Of a DNA stretch of 64,000 nucleotides, positions 47,201 through 57,210 are shown piece after piece. The position numbers and the translations under genes are program-made. Position 1 is the stretch's first letter; every line of letters begins with the position of its first letter. The stretch covers positions 21,211-85,210 of the forward strand of contig NZ_CDDD01000072.1 in assembly GCF_000820165.1 (NCBI RefSeq), read 5' to 3'. Source of the stretch: Aeromonas taiwanensis (GTDB lineage: Bacteria; Pseudomonadota; Gammaproteobacteria; Enterobacterales; Aeromonadaceae). The notes under the pieces were generated by a model. That model was given only the letters and a program-made list of their open reading frames with translations, was not told where the DNA came from and did not search any database.

Positions 47201-49066
47201 ATGAGCGTTGATATTAGCGATTTCCCCAACCTGGCCCTCGCGGACACGCCGGTCGAGTTGCGATCCCTCCCCTTCGAGCGGCTGCCTGTGCTGTGCAACG
47301 AGCTGCGTGAGTACTTGCTGCGCTCGGTGAGCCGCTCCAGCGGCCACTTCGCCTCTGGCCTTGGTACCGTCGAGCTGACGGTCGCCCTGCACTACGTCTA
47401 CAACACCCCCTTCGATCGCCTGGTCTGGGACGTGGGCCATCAGGCCTATCCCCACAAGATCCTGACCGGACGGCGGGATCGCATTCACACCATTCGCCAG
47501 AAAGATGGCCTGCACCCCTTCCCCTGGCGGGAAGAGAGCGAGTACGACGTGCTCAGCGTGGGCCACTCCAGCACCTCCATCGGGGCGGCGCTCGGCATGG
47601 CGGTGGCCGCCGAGAGCGAAGGCCTTGGCCGCAAGGTGGTCGCGGTCATCGGTGACGGCGCCATCACCGCCGGCATGGCGTTCGAGGCCCTCAACCACGC
47701 CGGCGACGTCCACAAGGACATGCTGGTGATCCTCAACGACAACGAGATGTCCATCTCCGAGAACGTGGGCGCCCTGAACAACCACCTCGCCAGGCTGATG
47801 TCCGGCAAGCTCTACACCACCATCCGCGAGGGCGGCAAGAAGGTGCTGGCGGGTCTGCCGCCGGTCAAGGAGCTGGCCAAGCGGGCCGAGGAGCACCTCA
47901 AGGGCATGGTGGTTCCTGGCACCCTGTTCGAGGAGTTCGGCTTCAACTACATCGGCCCCATCGACGGTCACGACATCCACGCCCTGGTCGAAACCCTGCG
48001 CAACATGCGCAACCTCAAGGGTCCCCAGCTGCTGCACGTCAAGACCAAGAAGGGCAAGGGCTACGAGCCGGCGGAAAAAGACCCCATCGGCTATCACGCT
48101 GTGCCCAAATTCAACCCGGACGACTGTGCCCTGCCCAAGAGCGCCGGTGGCAAGCCGACCTTCTCCGCCATCTTCGGCCAGTGGCTGTGCGACATGGCAG
48201 CCAGGGACGAGCGCGTGGTCGGCATCACCCCCGCCATGCGTGAAGGCTCAGGTCTGGTGAAGTTCAGCCAGCAGTATCCGGATCGCTACTTCGACGTGGC
48301 CATCGCCGAGCAGCATGCGGTCACCTTCGCCGCCGGCCTCGCCATCGCCGACAAGAAGCCGGTAGTCGCCATCTATTCGAGCTTCCTGCAGCGGGCCTAT
48401 GACCAGCTGATCCACGACGTGGCACTGCAGAACCTGCCGGTGCTGTTCGCCATCGACCGGGCCGGCCTGGTGGGGGCCGACGGCCCCACCCACCAGGGTG
48501 CATTTGACATCAGCTTCCTGCGCACCGTGCCGAACATGGTGGTGATGACCCCGTCCGACGAGAACGAGTGCCGCCAGATGCTCTACACCGGCTACCTGTG
48601 CAACGGGCCTGCGGCGGTGCGCTATCCCCGTGGCAGCGGCACCGGCATCCAGGCCGAGAGCGAGATGCAGGCGCTGGCGCTCGGCAAGGGCCGGATCGTG
48701 CGCCAGGGCAAGGGTACCGCCATCCTGGCGTTTGGTACCCTGTTGCAACAGGCCAGAGCGGCCGCCGAGGCCCTCGATGCCACCCTGGTGGACATGCGCT
48801 TCGTCAAGCCGATGGATGAAGAACTGGTGCTCTCCCTGGCCGCCACCCACGATCACTTCGTCACCCTGGAAGACAACGCCATCATGGGCGGGGCCGGCTC
48901 CGCGGTGAACGAGCTGCTGATGCGCAACAAGCAGTGCAAGCCGATGCTGAACCTGGGCCTGCCCGACCGCTTCATCGAGCAGGGTACCCAGGAAGAGATC
49001 TACGCCCAGCTGGGGCTGGACGGCGCAGGCATCCTGGCCAGCATCGAAGGCTGGCTAAAAGCCTGA
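47201..49066 (+). CDS. dxs: 1-deoxy-D-xylulose-5-phosphate synthase
   Basis: 621 residues. A thiamine-diphosphate enzyme joining pyruvate and glyceraldehyde 3-phosphate, first step of the MEP isoprenoid pathway. [46 protein letters not shown], the ThDP motif [18 protein letters not shown]...NDN, and the second half [13 protein letters not shown] plus [15 protein letters not shown] are complete. Last gene of xseB-ispA-dxs, before a terminator. It supplies precursors used by IspA encoded just upstream. Confidence 0.97.
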   Translation: MSVDISDFPNLALADTPVELRSLPFERLPVLCNELREYLLRSVSRSSGHFASGLGTVELTVALHYVYNTPFDRLVWDVGHQAYPHKILTGRRDRIHTIRQKDGLHPFPWREESEYDVLSVGHSSTSIGAALGMAVAAESEGLGRKVVAVIGDGAITAGMAFEALNHAGDVHKDMLVILNDNEMSISENVGALNNHLARLMSGKLYTTIREGGKKVLAGLPPVKELAKRAEEHLKGMVVPGTLFEEFGFNYIGPIDGHDIHALVETLRNMRNLKGPQLLHVKTKKGKGYEPAEKDPIGYHAVPKFNPDDCALPKSAGGKPTFSAIFGQWLCDMAARDERVVGITPAMREGSGLVKFSQQYPDRYFDVAIAEQHAVTFAAGLAIADKKPVVAIYSSFLQRAYDQLIHDVALQNLPVLFAIDRAGLVGADGPTHQGAFDISFLRTVPNMVVMTPSDENECRQMLYTGYLCNGPAAVRYPRGSGTGIQAESEMQALALGKGRIVRQGKGTAILAFGTLLQQARAAAEALDATLVDMRFVKPMDEELVLSLAATHDHFVTLEDNAIMGGAGSAVNELLMRNKQCKPMLNLGLPDRFIEQGTQEEIYAQLGLDGAGILASIEGWLKA

Positions 49067-49110
49067 CGCACGGCTGGCAACACGCCAGACCGAGAATTGC
49101 GAGCAATAAA

Positions 49111-49135
49111 GAAGGGCGCCATATTGGCGCCCTTC
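49111..49135. terminator. Bidirectional terminator between dxs and ABC importer
   Basis: GAAGGGCGCC (49111-49120), ATATT, GGCGCCCTTC (49126-49135); TTGTC on the plus side and TTTATTGC on the minus side. It serves converging units. Confidence 0.85.
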
Positions 49136-49198
49136 TTGTCATTCATCCTCTGATGATTGTTCCCCCATGGCCGCATCGGCCCGGTGAACAGGACACCA

Positions 49199-50140
49199 TC
49201 AGCCCTTGTAGATCTTCGGGTTAAACACATCCCGCAGCCAGTCACCCAGCAGGTTGATCACCAGCACCAGCACCACCAGGCAGATGCCCGGGAAGGCGGT
49301 GATCCACCAGGAGCCGGAGAAGATGTAGTTGAAGCCCACGCTGATCAGCGACCCCAGTGACGGCTGGTCTACCGGCATCCCCAGGCCGAGGAAGGAGAGC
49401 GCCGCCTCGCTCATGATGGCATTCGCCACCTGCACCGTGGAGATGACCAGGATGGGTGACAGGCAGTTCGGCAGGATGTGGCGGAACATGATGCGCGGGG
49501 CACGAAAGCCCATCACCTTGGCCGCTTCCACATACTCCTTCTTCTTCTCGGCCAGCACGGAGGCGCGCACGGTCCGGGCATACTGCGGCCACTCGGCGAT
49601 GCCGATGATCACCACTAGCATCACGATGGCAAATTTCGAGTAGAACTCGGAGCCAAAGGTCGCCTGGAAGATGGCGGAGATGATGATCGCCACCATCATG
49701 GTGGAGAACGACAGCTGCACGTCGGCGAAACGCATCAGCAGGTTGTCGATGCGGCCGCCGAAGTAGCCGGCCATCAAGCCGATGACGATGCCGAGTACCA
49801 GCTGCAGCCCCACCGCGAACAGGCCGATGGTGAGGGAGATGCGGGCGCCATAGAGGATGGTGCTCCAGATGTCGCGGCCCTGGTTGTCGGTGCCGAGCCA
49901 GAAGCGCTCCTCGCCCCCTTCCAGCCAGGAGGGGGGCAGCTCCGCATCCATCAGATCGAAGCTGGTCTGGTCATAGACGTTGTGCGGCGCGAGCCAGGGT
50001 GCCAGCATCGCCGCCAGCACGAAGACCACGAAGACCGCAAAGCTGAACATGGCTACCTTGTCCCGCAGGAAGTAGTAGACAATGTCGGAGTTCTTGAAGC
50101 GTGCCCAGCGGCTCGGGCTCGCAGTTACTGCATTACTCAT
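49199..50140 (-). CDS. Oligopeptide-type ABC transporter permease (DppC/YejE-like)
   Basis: 313 residues. An inner-membrane permease with N-terminal extension (to SDIVYYFLRDKVAMFSFAVFVVFVLAAMLAPWLAP), a periplasmic segment containing LGTDNQGRDIWSTILYGARISLTIG, and about six TM segments. The coupling loop (EAA motif) is EYVEAAKVMGFRAPRIMFRHILPNCLSP. Class C of the DppBC/OppBC pair. Transcribed last in a four-gene minus-strand unit (ATPase, binding protein, permease B, permease C), 4 bases after the previous gene. Substrate likely peptides, not provable. Confidence 0.93.
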   Translation of the reverse strand: MSNAVTASPSRWARFKNSDIVYYFLRDKVAMFSFAVFVVFVLAAMLAPWLAPHNVYDQTSFDLMDAELPPSWLEGGEERFWLGTDNQGRDIWSTILYGARISLTIGLFAVGLQLVLGIVIGLMAGYFGGRIDNLLMRFADVQLSFSTMMVAIIISAIFQATFGSEFYSKFAIVMLVVIIGIAEWPQYARTVRASVLAEKKKEYVEAAKVMGFRAPRIMFRHILPNCLSPILVISTVQVANAIMSEAALSFLGLGMPVDQPSLGSLISVGFNYIFSGSWWITAFPGICLVVLVLVINLLGDWLRDVFNPKIYKG

Positions 50141-50144
50141 GTGC

Positions 50145-51119
50145 TTACCCCTTGGCGGTCAGGTTGACGGTCGGGTTGATCAACCCGTAGAGCAGGTCGA
50201 CCAGGGTATTGGTCACCACGAAGATCAGGCCCACGAAGATGACGTAGGCGGTGATGAGGGGGGTATCGACCCGGTGGATCGCCTCGAGGAACAGGAAACC
50301 GGTCCCCGGCCACTGGAACACGCTCTCGGTCAGTATGGTGTAGGCCACCATAGTGCCGATCTGAACGCCGCCGACGGTGATGACCGGCAGCATGGTGTTC
50401 TTCAGGGCGTGCTGGTAGTAGACCTTGTTGTTGTCCAGCCCCTTGGCACGGGCAAACTTGACGTACTCGGAGGAGAGCTGCTCCAGCATCTCGGAGCGCA
50501 CCAGCCGGATGAACAGCGGCAGCATGATGGAGGAGAGCGACACTGCCGGCAGGATCAGGTGCAGGATGCCATCCCAGGTGAAGAAGCCTGACTCCCAGCC
50601 CAGCACGTTGGCGGTCTCGCCACGGCCATAGGCCGGCAGCCAGCCCAGCTGGATGGAGAAGAGGTACATCAGCATGATGGCGGTCAGGAAGACCGGGATC
50701 GAGATGCCGATGCTGCTCACCGCCATGATGACCTTGGTGAGGATGCTGCGAGGCCTGATCGCCGAATAAACCCCCAGCGGAATGGAGACCACGACGATGA
50801 TGAGCGCAGCAGCAAACACCAGCTCAAGAGTAGCCACCAGCTTGTCGAGGATCACCTCGAGGGCCGGTCGCTTGAAGAAATAGGAGGTGCCCAGATCCCC
50901 TTGCACTGCGTTTTGCAGGAAGCGGCTGTATTTCACCAAAAAGGGGTCGTTGAGGCCCATCTTGTCGCGCAGCTCCTGGCGCACGGACTCGGAGACGGAT
51001 TGTCCCACCAGCTCGCGCAGCGGATCCCCCAGATTGTCCTGGATGGAGAAGGCGACCAGGCTGATGACGAACATCACTATCACGGCCTGATAGAACCGTT
51101 TCAGCAGGAATGTAAACAT
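50145..51119 (-). CDS. Oligopeptide-type ABC transporter permease (DppB/YejB-like)
   Basis: 324 residues from MFTFLLKRFYQAVIVMFVISLVAFSIQDNLGDPL, with AAGGAC 5 bases upstream; an in-frame ATG at 51152 was rejected. The DppB-class start (RxxxxxxxxxxVSxxxF) is followed by GVYSAIRPRSILTKVIM, the EAA loop EYVKFARAKGLDNNKVYYQHALKNTMLPVITVGG and the ending LINPTVNL. Six TM segments. The permease is the partner of the next gene. Confidence 0.93.
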   Translation of the reverse strand: MFTFLLKRFYQAVIVMFVISLVAFSIQDNLGDPLRELVGQSVSESVRQELRDKMGLNDPFLVKYSRFLQNAVQGDLGTSYFFKRPALEVILDKLVATLELVFAAALIIVVVSIPLGVYSAIRPRSILTKVIMAVSSIGISIPVFLTAIMLMYLFSIQLGWLPAYGRGETANVLGWESGFFTWDGILHLILPAVSLSSIMLPLFIRLVRSEMLEQLSSEYVKFARAKGLDNNKVYYQHALKNTMLPVITVGGVQIGTMVAYTILTESVFQWPGTGFLFLEAIHRVDTPLITAYVIFVGLIFVVTNTLVDLLYGLINPTVNLTAKG

Positions 51120-51216
51120 GCTTGTCCTTCTACGTGGCCTGTGTCTTGGCACAGGCTTCTGTTAGTGGGTGGCGCGACCTTGGCCGCGCCACCCAGTCCT
51201 TCCTTGCGACTTGCGC

Positions 51217-52773
51217 TTACTTGTTGACCACCAGGTCACCCAGGTAAGGGAAGTTCATCACGTTGACCACCGGCTTGATGTCGACGTTCTTCTTGGCACC
51301 ATAGGCCAGGTCTTCCCAGTGCAGCGGCACATAGGCGGCGTCGTCGATCAGCATGGCTTCCACCTTCTGCAGGATGGCGGCGCGCTTGGCCGGATCGGTC
51401 TCGGTGTTCGCTTCCATCACCATCTTGTCAGCTTCCGCGTTGGCATAGCCGCCGCAGTTGTACTGACCCATGCCGGTCTTGGCATCCTTGGTGAAGGTCA
51501 GGAACTCGAAGAAGTTCGCACTGTCTTCGGTGTCGGAGTGCCAGCCGATCAGCTGCATGTCAGCGGCGCACTTGTCAAACTCCGGCCAGTACTGGGCCAC
51601 CGGCATGGTCTTCAGATCCACCTTGATGTTGATCTTGGACAGCATGGCGGAGACGGCCTGGGCGATCTTCACGTCGTTGACGTAGCGGGCAGCCGGGGAG
51701 ATGAAGCTCATCTTGAAGCCCTTCTCGTAACCGGCTTCCTTCATCAGCTCCTTGGCCTTGGCCAGATCATACTGGGGCTTGAGCGCCTCGTTGTAGCCTG
51801 CGTAGCCCTTCGGGCTCAGCTGACCGGCCGGGGTACCGAAGCCCTTGTTGATCTTGTCGACGATACCCACCTGGTTGATGGCGTAGTTGATCGCCTGACG
51901 CACGCGCTTGTCTTTCAGCGCCGGGTTGGTGTTCTGGTTCAGCTCGATGATGATGGCGCGGGTACCGGACAGGGTGACCAGCTGGGAATCCTTGCCGTTC
52001 TTCACGCGCTCCAGATCGTTCGGGGCAACCGGGTAGATCATGTCCACGTCGCCACCCAGCAGGGCAGCCACACGGGTGGCGTCTTCCTTGATCGGCACCA
52101 CGGTCAGGTTCTCGACGTTGCCCTTGGAGGCCTTGTCCCAGTAGTTGGCGTTGCGCACGTATTCCAGCTTCACGCCCTGCTCGCGGAACTTGACGCTGAA
52201 CGGACCGGTACCGGAGACATTGGTGGAGGCGAAGGAGTCACCGTTCTTGACGATCTCGGCCTTGTCCTTGCCCGCTTCGGTCTTGCCGGTATAGAACTTG
52301 GAGTCCATCGGGAAGATGTAGGTCACGGTCTGCAGCACCAGCGGGAACGGCTTGGCGGTGACGAGATCCACGGTGAAATCATCCACCTTCTTGGCTTCTG
52401 CGATGGGGTCGAAGATCGCCTTGAAGTCCGGGGAAGCCTTCAGACGGTTGACGGTCCAGACCACGTCGTCGGCGGTGAAGTCGTTGCCGGAGTGGAACTT
52501 GACGCCCTTGCGCAGGTGGAAGCGGACGGTCTTGTCGTCGATGCGCTCATACTTCTCGGCCAGGCGCGGCTCGAACTGCAGGTCCTGGGTGTAGCGCATC
52601 AGGGGGTCGAATACCAGGTGAGACATCTCCAGAGTCTGACCGGACAGCTGCTCCTGCGGGTCCAGCGAGGTGGCGTCGGAGGCGACGGCGACCTTGATGT
52701 CGGCAGCGGAAACGTTGAACGCGAGACCAGCGGCGAACAGCGCCATGGCGATCTTGGATAATCCTTTCTTCAT
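51217..52773 (-). CDS. Periplasmic solute-binding protein, SBP_bac_5 (DppA/OppA) family
   Basis: 518 residues. ATG 52773 was chosen because GGAG is 6 bases upstream; the ATG at 52785 lacks one. A Sec signal (MKKGLSKIAMALFAAGLAFNVSA) precedes a mature family-5 fold: SDATSLDPQEQLSGQTLEMSHLVFDPLMRY, VRFHLRKGVKFHSGNDFTADDVVWTVNRLK, RVRQAINYAINQVGIVDKI, and KMSFISPAARYVNDVKIAQAVSAMLSKI. It delivers peptides or similar ligands to the two permeases. It lies between the ATPase and permease genes, 58 and 97 bases away, so partial internal regulation is possible. Confidence 0.93.
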   Translation of the reverse strand: MKKGLSKIAMALFAAGLAFNVSAADIKVAVASDATSLDPQEQLSGQTLEMSHLVFDPLMRYTQDLQFEPRLAEKYERIDDKTVRFHLRKGVKFHSGNDFTADDVVWTVNRLKASPDFKAIFDPIAEAKKVDDFTVDLVTAKPFPLVLQTVTYIFPMDSKFYTGKTEAGKDKAEIVKNGDSFASTNVSGTGPFSVKFREQGVKLEYVRNANYWDKASKGNVENLTVVPIKEDATRVAALLGGDVDMIYPVAPNDLERVKNGKDSQLVTLSGTRAIIIELNQNTNPALKDKRVRQAINYAINQVGIVDKINKGFGTPAGQLSPKGYAGYNEALKPQYDLAKAKELMKEAGYEKGFKMSFISPAARYVNDVKIAQAVSAMLSKINIKVDLKTMPVAQYWPEFDKCAADMQLIGWHSDTEDSANFFEFLTFTKDAKTGMGQYNCGGYANAEADKMVMEANTETDPAKRAAILQKVEAMLIDDAAYVPLHWEDLAYGAKKNVDIKPVVNVMNFPYLGDLVVNK

Positions 52774-52831
52774 GTCTTTCTCCATGCTTTTGGCTTTTTA
52801 TTGACAGACAAACCGGCGAACCGGTGCTTTC

Positions 52832-54556
52832 CTAGCTTGCGATTTCCAGCCCCTCGCGGGACATTCCCTTAAATTCCGGCATGAGGGAGATCAGCTTGCG
52901 GCTGTACTCATGCTCGGCATTGGTAAACAGTTTCTCGGTCTCGGCCACCTCCACCAGGTTGCCGTGCTGCATCACCCCGATGCGATCGCACATCTGACGG
53001 ATGACCGGCAGATCGTGGCTGATGAACAGCATGGTGAGGCCAAGCTCCTGTTGCAGATCCTTGAGCAGGTTCAGGATCTGGGCCTGTACCGACACATCCA
53101 GCGCCGAGGTAGGCTCGTCGCAGATGAGGAAGCGCGGCCGGGTCGCCAGGGCGCGGGCGATGGAAATGCGCTGGCGCTGACCACCGGAGAACTCGTGGGG
53201 ATACTTGACCCCTGCTCCGCTGCCCAGACCGACGTGGTCGAGGAGGTCCGCCACGATCTGCTCAATCTGCCGCTCGCTCTCGGCGAGGCGGTGGAAGCGG
53301 ATCGGCTCGGCGATGATGTCACGTACCTTCATGCGCGGGTTCATGGACGAATAGGGGTTCTGGAACACCATCTGCATCTGGCGGCGCAGCGGGCGACGCT
53401 CGTGCTCTCCCTTCAGGGCAGTGAGATCGATCCCCTCGAACACGATCTTGCCGGCATCGGGCGGATAGAGGCCGGTGATGGCCCGGGCGATGGTGGACTT
53501 GCCGGAGCCGGACTCCCCCACCAGACCGAAGGTTTCCCCTTCGAAGATCTCGAAGCTGATGTTGTTGCAGGCGCGCACGTACTGGCGGCGGCTCGGGAAG
53601 AAGGAATCCTTGGTGACGAACTTCAGATCCACGTTCTCCACTCGCAGCAGGGCCCCTTCATAGCTGCGCTCGTCCTGGCTCTGACCGAGCCAGTGGGTCT
53701 TCAGATCGATGCTGGTATCCGCCGCGCCGGCATCCTCGATATAGGAGACCAGGGGGAAGCGCACCAGCTTGACATCGGAGCGGGGCACCGCCGAGATGAG
53801 GCTGCGGGTATAGGGATGGTTGGGGCGGCCCAGCACCTGTTCCGTGGTGCCGAACTCCACCAGATCGCCGCGATACATGACCGCCACCTTGTCGGTGACG
53901 TTGGAGACCACGCCCATGTCGTGGGTCACCAGCATGCAGCCTACCTGACGCTCCTTGCACAGGGTGCGGATGAGCTGGAGGATCTGATCCTGGATGGAAA
54001 CGTCCAGCGCCGTGGTCGGCTCGTCGGCGATGATGAGCTCGGGATCGCCGGAGAGGGCGATGGCGATGACCACCCGCTGGCGCATGCCGCCGGAGAACTG
54101 GTGCGGATACTGCTTGATGCGCAGTTCCGGGTTCGGGATCCCCACCGCCCCCATCAGCTCGAGGGCCTTGGCAAAGGCCGCCTCGCGGTCAAGATCGGTG
54201 TTGGCGAGTATGGTCTCCACCAGCTGCCGCTCCACGGTGAACAGCGGGTTGAGGGAGGTCATGGGATCCTGGAAGATGAAACCGATGCGTGAGCCGCGAA
54301 TGGCCCGCATCTCGTTCTGACTCTTGCCGGAGATGAGTTCACCGTTGAGGTAGATGTCGCCGCGGGCGATGCGACCGGGCGGGCTCAACAGATCGATGAC
54401 GGCGTTGCCGATGGTGGATTTGCCGGCGCCGGATTCACCGACAACGCCGACGATCTCGCCCTTTTCCACGGAAAAAGAGAGATCCTTGACCGCGGCCAGC
54501 ACCCCGTAGCGGGAGGGGTACTCGATCCGCAAGTTTTTGACTTCAAGCAAGGACAT
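52832..54556 (-). CDS. Fused double-ATPase of oligopeptide ABC transporter (YejF/GsiA-like)
   Basis: 574 residues from MSLLEVKNLRIEYPSRYG; AGAGGT precedes the ATG. Two nucleotide-binding domains in one chain replace the separate DppD/DppF subunits. Domain 1: Walker A GESGAGKST, signature FSGGMRQRV, Walker B LIIADEPTTALD. Domain 2: Walker A GESGSGKST, signature FSGGQRQRI, Walker B FLICDEPTSALD. The oligopeptide/dipeptide C-terminal extension (PYTRSLISAVPR) follows the first domain. First gene of the operon. Both ATP sites appear intact. Confidence 0.95.
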   Translation of the reverse strand: MSLLEVKNLRIEYPSRYGVLAAVKDLSFSVEKGEIVGVVGESGAGKSTIGNAVIDLLSPPGRIARGDIYLNGELISGKSQNEMRAIRGSRIGFIFQDPMTSLNPLFTVERQLVETILANTDLDREAAFAKALELMGAVGIPNPELRIKQYPHQFSGGMRQRVVIAIALSGDPELIIADEPTTALDVSIQDQILQLIRTLCKERQVGCMLVTHDMGVVSNVTDKVAVMYRGDLVEFGTTEQVLGRPNHPYTRSLISAVPRSDVKLVRFPLVSYIEDAGAADTSIDLKTHWLGQSQDERSYEGALLRVENVDLKFVTKDSFFPSRRQYVRACNNISFEIFEGETFGLVGESGSGKSTIARAITGLYPPDAGKIVFEGIDLTALKGEHERRPLRRQMQMVFQNPYSSMNPRMKVRDIIAEPIRFHRLAESERQIEQIVADLLDHVGLGSGAGVKYPHEFSGGQRQRISIARALATRPRFLICDEPTSALDVSVQAQILNLLKDLQQELGLTMLFISHDLPVIRQMCDRIGVMQHGNLVEVAETEKLFTNAEHEYSRKLISLMPEFKGMSREGLEIAS

Positions 54557-55202
54557 GGTTACCTCTGCGGGGGACATCCGTCCCAAATAATTCGTCCGTA
54601 AATCAGCCGCAGATGCTGGTTGTGCCTTGGGTACTGCTCGAGAGCCTTTGTTGTGTCATAAACGCTCAATCCATGAGGCAGCCAAACCAGCGATCCGGGC
54701 GGGTTTTTTGCATTTTTTTGGAATAACCCGCGAGTAAGTTAGTCGGTTTGCCCGCAGGTGTAAATGATCCAGTTATACAATTTCGCAATACTTTGCCGAG
54801 TTCATGCCGGCTTTGCGGGCTAAATATGTCGTCAAAAGTCACATTACCAGAGATTAAGATGGCAATGCGAGACTTCTTTCCATTTATGTTTCAACAAAAT
54901 GATAACAAGCCGTAATTTCCACTATAGGGAATAAACTAGCAAGCTTCGAATGAGTAGTGAATATTTATGTGAAATGTTTTTTTGACGAGAGCATATCTGG
55001 TGGAAGGAAAACTAAGCAGAGATAAATAGTGATAATCCAGGATCTTCAACCAGCGCCCGACACAGGGTCACGGTGCCAGCCGGGGGAGATTGCATACAAA
55101 ACAGTTCGGGGTCTGACGGGGCATTCAGGAGCCACTCTCCCGCCCAAGGGCCGGCAGGCCGTCAGCCCGGACAGAGACGCAAAAGAGGGGACATCGGAGG
55201 GT
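54557..55202. other. AT-rich intergenic region upstream of ABC importer
   Basis: About 720 bases separate the ABC operon start from pgpA. The stretch 54700-55020 is clearly AT-rich against its surroundings, includes a GGGTTTTTTGCATTTTTTTGG tract (54697-54717) and no believable coding frame. It probably holds the promoter of the minus-strand ABC operon and could hide a small RNA. No confident -35/-10 pair was found by eye. Confidence 0.4.
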
Positions 55203-55230
55203 GCCTGCCGCCCCCTTCGGGGCGACAGGC
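55203..55230. terminator. UUCG-type hairpin after pgpA
   Basis: GCCTGCCGCCCC (55203-55214) with GGGGCGACAGGC (55219-55230), one mismatch, loop CTTC, which on the plus strand makes a C(UUCG)G-like cap. It lies about 50 bases past the pgpA stop. No T-run on the minus strand. Confidence 0.5.
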
Positions 55231-55280
55231 GCGGTGACAGCAGAACAGGGCAGAGAGCTGGCGCCCCCTCACCCGCGGCC

Positions 55281-55769
55281 TTACCAGCGTGCCAGCAGCT
55301 GCATGCACAGCAGGGCAAACAGGCCGGCGATGAGATCGTCCAGCATGATGCCAAGGCCGCCGTGGATGCGGCGATCGAACCAGGATATGGGCCAGGGTTT
55401 GAGCACATCGAACAGCCGGAACAGCGCGAAGCCGGCCAGGACCCACTCCCAGCCGGCGGGCGCCGCTATCATGGTGACGCCGAAGCCGATCACCTCGTCC
55501 CAGACGATGGCCCCGTGATCCGGCATGCCGAGGGCATCGGTGGCGCTCTGGCAGATGCGTATCCCCGCCACGAAGCCCACCACCAACAAGGCGATGAACC
55601 AGGGCGTAGGAAGACCGCTCACCAGCAGGTAGAGCGGGATGGCCGCCAGGGTCCCCATGGTGCCAGGCGCCTTGGGGGAGAGGCCGGAGCCGAAGCCCAC
55701 CGCCAGGAAATGGAGCGGGTTGCGGAGGTTCAGCCGTTTGAGCTCGGGCTTTATCTTGAGAAACGTCAT
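55281..55769 (-). CDS. pgpA: Phosphatidylglycerophosphatase A
   Basis: 162 residues from MTFLKIKPELKRLN; overlaps the thiL stop by ATGA. Dephosphorylates phosphatidylglycerol phosphate in the inner membrane. PgpA fold: NPLHFLAVGFGSGLSPKAPGTMGTLAAIPLYLL, then VWDEVIGFGVTMIAAP (acidic D-E motif), LFDVLKPWPISWFDRRIHGGLGIMLDDLIAGLFALLCMQL. Last gene of the riboflavin/thiamine operon, as in E. coli. Confidence 0.96.
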   Translation of the reverse strand: MTFLKIKPELKRLNLRNPLHFLAVGFGSGLSPKAPGTMGTLAAIPLYLLVSGLPTPWFIALLVVGFVAGIRICQSATDALGMPDHGAIVWDEVIGFGVTMIAAPAGWEWVLAGFALFRLFDVLKPWPISWFDRRIHGGLGIMLDDLIAGLFALLCMQLLARW

Positions 55770-56725
55770 GCGAAGTGGTCCCAACCCTTGAGGTGGAGTT
55801 CGACCGGCTGCTCATCCTGCAGGTAGTCGATGCCGGGCTCCCCTGCCAGGATGCGGCCGATGCGGGTGAACCTGACGCCACAGTTGGCGAGCGCCGTGTC
55901 CAGGGCGCCGTGATGCTCCTGCGGGACGGTGAAGCAGAGCTCGTAGTCGTCGCCACCGGCCAGGGCCAGCTGCCAGGCATCCATGGCGGGCACCGCATCC
56001 TGCAGCACCGGCGAGAGGGGCAGCAGATTGAGATCGATCTGTGCCCGCACGCCGGAGGCCTTGAGGATGTGACCCAGATCCGAGGCCAGACCGTCGGAGA
56101 GATCCAGGGCGCTGCTGGCCAGCCCGCGCAGGGCCTGGCCGGCCAGGATGCGGGGATGGGGATGGTCAAGCCTCGGCAGCACGGCCGCCAGCTGGTTCTC
56201 GTTGAGGGTGCGCTTGCCCAGAAGGTGGGAGAGCGCCAAGGCGGCATCCCCCAGGGTACCGGTCACATAGACGCCGTCCCCGGCCTTGGCGCCGCTGCGC
56301 ATCAGGGCGCGACCGGCCGGCACGGATCCCTTCACCGAGACGGTGATGGAGAGGGGCCCCCGGGTCATGTCACCGCCCACCAGGGCCACATTGTAATACT
56401 CCGCCAGCTCGAGGAATCCCTCGGCGAAGCCGGCGACCCAGGCCTCGTTGACAGCGGGCAGGGTCAGGGCCAGGGAGACCCAGCGCGGCTCGGCCCCCAT
56501 GGCGGCGAGATCGGACAGGTTGACCGCCAGCGCCTTGTAGCCGAGATCCACCGGATCCATGTCGGGGAAGAAGTGCACGCCGCTCACCAGGGTGTCCGTG
56601 CTCACCGCCAACTGGGTGTCGGGGGGCAGGGTCAGCAGGGCACAGTCATCTCCAGGGCCCATCACCACGTCCTTGCGGGCGTGGGGGACCTTGAAGTACT
56701 TCTCAATCAGCTCGAATTCACCCAT
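55766..56725 (-). CDS. thiL: Thiamine-monophosphate kinase
   Basis: 319 residues from MGEFELIEKYF, the family start. Phosphorylates thiamine monophosphate to the diphosphate cofactor. GPGDDCALL, STDTLVSGVHFFPDMDPVDLGYKALAVNLSDLAAMGAEPRW, GGDMTRGPL, SALDLSDGLASDLGH and GGDDYELCF are the metal- and ATP-binding motifs. The ATG at 56725 has no Shine-Dalgarno site and lies 6 bases from a terminator-like hairpin. An in-frame TTG at 56743 has AGGAG about 9 bases upstream and may be the true start (adding six residues). Confidence 0.95.
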   Translation of the reverse strand: MGEFELIEKYFKVPHARKDVVMGPGDDCALLTLPPDTQLAVSTDTLVSGVHFFPDMDPVDLGYKALAVNLSDLAAMGAEPRWVSLALTLPAVNEAWVAGFAEGFLELAEYYNVALVGGDMTRGPLSITVSVKGSVPAGRALMRSGAKAGDGVYVTGTLGDAALALSHLLGKRTLNENQLAAVLPRLDHPHPRILAGQALRGLASSALDLSDGLASDLGHILKASGVRAQIDLNLLPLSPVLQDAVPAMDAWQLALAGGDDYELCFTVPQEHHGALDTALANCGVRFTRIGRILAGEPGIDYLQDEQPVELHLKGWDHFA

Positions 56726-56730
56726 ACAGT

Positions 56731-56755
56731 AAAAAGCCAGCAATAAGCTGGCTCC
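56731..56755 (-). terminator. Terminator-like hairpin just before thiL
   Basis: On the minus strand AGCCAGC-TTATT-GCTGGCT followed by TTTTAC. It lies in the nusB-thiL gap and includes the candidate TTG start. It would act as an internal attenuator or mask translation. Confidence 0.6.
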
Positions 56756-56782
56756 TCTCTTAAATGCTGACGGACAGCGGGA

Positions 56783-57196
56783 TCAACGCTTGGGCAGCGT
56801 CTTGATCACCTTGTCCAGTACGCCGTTGACAAACTTGTGGCTGTCATCGGCGGCGAAGGCTTTGGCCAGCTCGATCGCTTCGTTGATCACCACGCGGGGC
56901 GGCACATCTTCACGACGGGTCAGCTCGTAGGTCGCCAGACGCAGGATCGCCTTGTCCACCATGTCCACTTCTTCCAGCGGACGGGAGAGGAAAGGTGCGA
57001 ACACCTTGTCCAGCTCGTTGCAGTGGACCGCAACCCCGAACAGCAGATCGCGGAAATAGTTCAGGTCCACACCCTTGGTGTCCTGATCGATCTTGAACTG
57101 CTCTTCGATGTCGCCCACATTGGCCTGGGTCATCTGCCACTGGTAGATGGCCTGGGTGGCGCAATGGCGGGCCTTACGGCGCTCGGACGGTTTCAA
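56783..57196 (-). CDS. nusB: Transcription antitermination protein NusB
   Basis: 137 residues. Binds boxA RNA with S10 (NusE) to antiterminate rRNA operons. All-helical; [34 protein letters not shown], then [43 protein letters not shown] and [36 protein letters not shown]. Between ribH and thiL as in E. coli. Confidence 0.97.
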   Translation of the reverse strand: MKPSERRKARHCATQAIYQWQMTQANVGDIEEQFKIDQDTKGVDLNYFRDLLFGVAVHCNELDKVFAPFLSRPLEEVDMVDKAILRLATYELTRREDVPPRVVINEAIELAKAFAADDSHKFVNGVLDKVIKTLPKR

Positions 57197-57210
57197 TGCA
57201 TTTCTCCTCG

